A stretch of DNA of 64,000 bases from Byssochlamys sp. IMV 00236. Its lineage: Eukaryota; Ascomycota; Eurotiomycetes; Eurotiales; Thermoascaceae. Positions within the stretch are counted from its first letter, which is position 1. Every line of letters starts with the position of its first letter. This document shows, piece by piece, positions 60,800 to 64,000 of the stretch. The stretch is taken from the NCBI GenBank assembly GCA_001931875.2, contig MSJH02000622.1:1-64000 (forward strand). Reading direction: 5' to 3'. Position numbers and translations under genes: made by a program. The notes under the pieces were generated by a model. The model did no database searches and had not been told where the DNA came from. It saw only the letters and a program-made list of their open reading frames with translations.

Positions 60800-62763
60800 A
60801 TGCATATCAAAGACAAGCTCGCCGAAGAAAAGGCCTCTGGCAGGCCCGGCATTTCTTTCGAATTCTTCCCTCCGAAGACGGCGCAAGGTGTGCAGAATCT
60901 CTACGACAGGATGGACCGCATGCACTCGTGGGGTCCTGCGTTCATTGATATCACCTGGGGTGCTGGTGGCAGGCTATCAGACTTGACGTGTGAGATGGTC
61001 AATGTAGCGCAGTCCATCTATGGCTTGGAGACCTGCATGCATTTGACCTGCACTGATATGCCGCGCGAGAAGATCGATGCTGCACTGCAGGCCGCTTATA
61101 AGGCTGGTTGCACGAATATTCTGGCGCTTCGAGGAGACCCGCCTCGAGAGAAGGAGACCTGGGAGGCTGCGGATGGAGGCTTCCGATATGCCAAAGACCT
61201 GGTGAAGTACATTCGGGACAAGTATGGAAACCATTTCGATATTGGTGTCGGCGGATACCCCGAAGGATGCGACGACAACCGCGATGTGGATCTGCTGATC
61301 GACCACCTGAAGGAAAAGGTGGATGCAGGAAGCAGCTTCATTATCACACAGATGTTCTATGATGTTGACCATTTTCTAAATTGGGTCGAAAAGTGCCGTG
61401 CGAAGGGGATCACTGTTCCTATCATCCCGGGTATCATGCCTATCCAGACATATGCCGCATTCATCAGACGGTCAAACTGGACGAAGAGTCGGATCCCGCC
61501 CGAATGGCTCGAAGCCTTGGAGCCTGTCAAGAACGATGATGCCGCTGTGAGGGAGATAGGAACGAAATTGGTCGCGGATATGTGTAGGAAGCTCGTGGCT
61601 TCCGGGATCTACCATTTGCACTTGTAAGTGTGTGCTTAAAGGACGGAGAGGTCCGTATTCGCTAATAGAGAACAGCTACACCATGAACCTTGCACAGGCG
61701 ACTCGAATGATCCTAGAGGAGCTGAAGCTGACTCCGTCCGAAGAGACACCGCTACACAAGCCTCTTCCATGGCGCCAGTCACTGGGCCTTCGTCGTCGTG
61801 GAGAAGACGTTCGTCCAATCTTTTGGAGAAACAGGAATTCTTCTTACGTTGTCCGCACCCAGGAATGGGACGAGTATCCAAACGGCCGATGGACCGACTC
61901 TAGATCACCTGCCTTTGGTGAACTGGATACCTACGGTATCGGGTTGAAGGGTACCAACGAGCAGAATATCAAACTCTGGGGGGAGCCCAAGTCTCTCAGA
62001 GACGTTTCTGAGACTTTCATTCGCTACATCGAAGGAAACCTCGACAGGCTTCCATGGAGTGAGGCTCCTATCACAGCCGAGGCCGACGTCATCAAGTCGG
62101 ACCTGATCGATCTGAACAGACGTGGTTTCTTGACGATCAATTCTCAGCCTGCAGTCAACGGCGCCAAGTCTTCCCACCCAATCTATGGCTGGGGCCCCAA
62201 GAATGGCTATGTCTACCAGAAGGCGTACCTCGAGCTCCTTGTCCCACCGGGATTGATTGACGAGGTGATTGAGCGTATAGAGAAGAATGAGGACCTCACA
62301 TACTATTGTATTAGCAAGAAGGGCGAACTGAGGTCCAACACCAGTGATAGCCCGAACGCAGTGACTTGGGGTATCTTTGCCTCGAAGGAGGTCATTCAAC
62401 CGACCATCGTTGAGACTATCAGCTTCTTGGCTTGGAAGGACGAAGCTTATCGCCTTGGAGAAGATTGGGCCAAGTGCCACCAGCCATCGAGTCCCAGCAG
62501 GAAACTCATCCAGAGCATCATGGACAACTGGTACATTGTCAACATCGGTAAGTGAACCACGTCAGCCTTTGCCATGTCGAACTTGATCGTTAACATTCAC
62601 GATACTAGTGAACAATGACTTCCACAAGACCCATGATATCTTCGACATCTTCAAGGGACTGTCCGTGAAGGACATTGAAACTGAAGTACCGCCGTCTGAT
62701 GACATCCCGGCTGATGCTCAGGCGGACGGGGCAAAGGCAGAAGAGCCTAAGGCGAGCAACTAA
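60800..62763 (+). CDS. met13: Methylenetetrahydrofolate reductase (Met13 type)
   Basis: Reduces 5,10-methylene-THF to 5-methyl-THF, the methyl donor for methionine synthesis; cytosolic, FAD-dependent. Exons 60800-61623, 61676-62547 and 62609-62763 give 616 aa. The catalytic TIM barrel (1-about 290) includes ISFEFFPPKT, FIDITWGAGG, LETCMHLTCT, NILALRGDPPR, YAKDLVKYI, FIITQMFYD and PIIPGIMPI; the join gives YHLHFYTMNLAQA. The eukaryotic C-terminal regulatory domain contains LPWRQSLG, VRPIFWRNR, PAFGELDTYG, GFLTINSQPAVNG, GWGPKNGYVYQKAYLE and NAVTWGIFASKEVIQPT. It resembles yeast Met13 more closely than I would expect of Met12. The last ~30 residues are acidic and Ala-rich. Confidence 0.95.
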
Positions 62764-64000
62764 TTACAGCACTACATTACATTCAAAGCAGCGCCATTCA
62801 ACCGGCGCTCTGGTCGCCGACACGTTTTTCAACTAACGAACTCTTAATATCACGACCAAAAATTCAACATTAATGACACTCGAGGTAACTCGGAAGGTTA
62901 CGGCGTTACGAAACGAAGATCTCAACGATTTACTTCCTTTTTACGCTTTCAAAGCATGGACTCTTTTTTCTTCATTCTCTCGGCCTACATTTCAACCATG
63001 GCATGTCCTCAACTTTTTAACATGAGAAGACAAAAAAGAGAACCAGATTCAACATAAATTTACTTTTCTGCGAGCACAACTTGATACCACATGGGAGCGA
63101 AGTGAGGATTAGTTCATTCAACATCAAATCCGGGATGATTTTCAACAAAAAGGCATGGAGTTGGTCTCGCAAAAGAAAAACCATGGGAACCAGGGGCATC
63201 GGAGTTAGATATCTTTTTTTTCTTCTTCTTCTTCTCAACACAGGACAAACATTCTCGTTTTCTTCTTCATCAATTATCCCCATTTTGTTTAATGCAGTTT
63301 AAAAGTTCCCCCGTCTCCTCTCACCTCGTATTTTCTTGTTTCCTATTGCAATTCGCATCATGTACAATCGTCTCATACCTCAAATGTTCTTCGTTCCTCA
63401 TCTACTGATCCACTTCAACTTCGAAATCATCTTTTCTTCCACCTTCAGCATTCATTGTCTATACGAGTCCTTTGCGCTCAAAGACAATACCCTACACATA
63501 TTCAACATCTCCTGGGCATGTTCACGACCCTTACCGGGAGCATTGCCCCTCGGACCCGGTTCAATGAAAACAGAAAGAAGAAGCCGTTACGCTTCTGATC
63601 CTACCGCCTTAGATTAGAACGGAATAGATCCAGTCCTATAGAGGCCGATTATGCAGCGAGAGACAGAGACGTCTGATATAAAGATCTAGTTTCAGGAAAT
63701 CACACGTTCAAAATTACGCGGGTTTGATTTTTCGCATGCTTGTCGTCGTTTTCTGATTAATCCCACGACATAACTATACTACTTCGCAACGATCCACACA
63801 TAAGGGAAAGACAACATTGAGAAATACCTCCCTGGCAGTTCTTCTCTTTAATATATCCCCATAGTACATTATACATATCTAATACGCAAGAGGGCAATGA
63901 TATTTATCTTCGGATAAAACCCAAAAGACAATATTAAATCTATATCCGTCAGGATTCCCAATGTTATCAAGGATTATATACTCACAATGACACGCAGAGG
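62764..64000. other. Gene-free right end
   Basis: Downstream of MTHFR. CT/TTC-rich run at about 63209-63237. Short open frames only; no splice-linked coding signal to the window edge. Confidence 0.5.

Overview
The window looks like chromosomal DNA of a filamentous ascomycete, most likely an Aspergillus/Penicillium-type Eurotiomycete (inference). Twenty protein genes can be built. Most are split by short (about 50-130 nt) GT-AG introns with CTAAC/CTGAC-like branch points, and nearly all are ordinary eukaryotic or fungal families: 20S proteasome, gamma-tubulin complex, V-ATPase, small-subunit processome, peroxisomal beta-oxidation, Zn2Cys6 regulator, GH92 mannosidase. I see no tRNA, rRNA, CRISPR array, intact transposon or secondary-metabolite backbone gene.

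Layout. 0-10 kb is gene-poor: a minisatellite, a TauD-type sulfonate/alpha-ketoglutarate dioxygenase (-), a 4.2 kb gap, and an acetamidase-type amidase (+) whose upstream region carries clustered GATA sites. 10-31.7 kb is gene-dense: Zn2Cys6 factor (-), RRP8 (+), proteasome alpha5/PUP2 (-), gamma-tubulin complex GCP2 (+), secreted GH92 alpha-mannosidase (-), FAT1-type acyl-CoA synthetase (-), 3-ketoacyl-CoA thiolase (+), and a luciferase-domain membrane protein (-). 32-39.4 kb holds an SDR (-), an Atg22-family transporter (-), an unassigned open frame, and KRR1 (-). 39.4-49.2 kb is nearly empty, with only a LaeA-like SAM methyltransferase built from eight small exons (-). 49-64 kb holds NPC2 (+), a fructosyl-amino-acid oxidase (-), VMA7 (-), NUR1 (+), a large disordered protein with a membrane-anchored tail (+), and MET13-type methylenetetrahydrofolate reductase (+).

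Functional links. The clearest is the divergent FAT1/thiolase pair. FAT1 ends in a PTS1-like AKL and the thiolase starts with a PTS2 (R-L-x5-Q-L), so both should act in peroxisomes, and they share a 1.1 kb promoter with a CCTCGG-core site. Other head-to-head pairs are PUP2/GCP2 (379 bp) and VMA7/NUR1 (408 bp). The TauD and amidase genes diverge from one long gap and would both serve scavenging of S or N sources. The rest are independent housekeeping genes.

Exon boundaries were read by hand from splice signals and frame continuity. They are well supported where they restore a known family, and less so for the first tiny methyltransferase exon and for the luciferase-domain gene. No strong candidate for a wholly new system was found. 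The best leads are the in-frame 81-bp repeat, the possibly broken luciferase-domain gene, the unassigned membrane protein, and the orphan frame at 37.7-38.0 kb.
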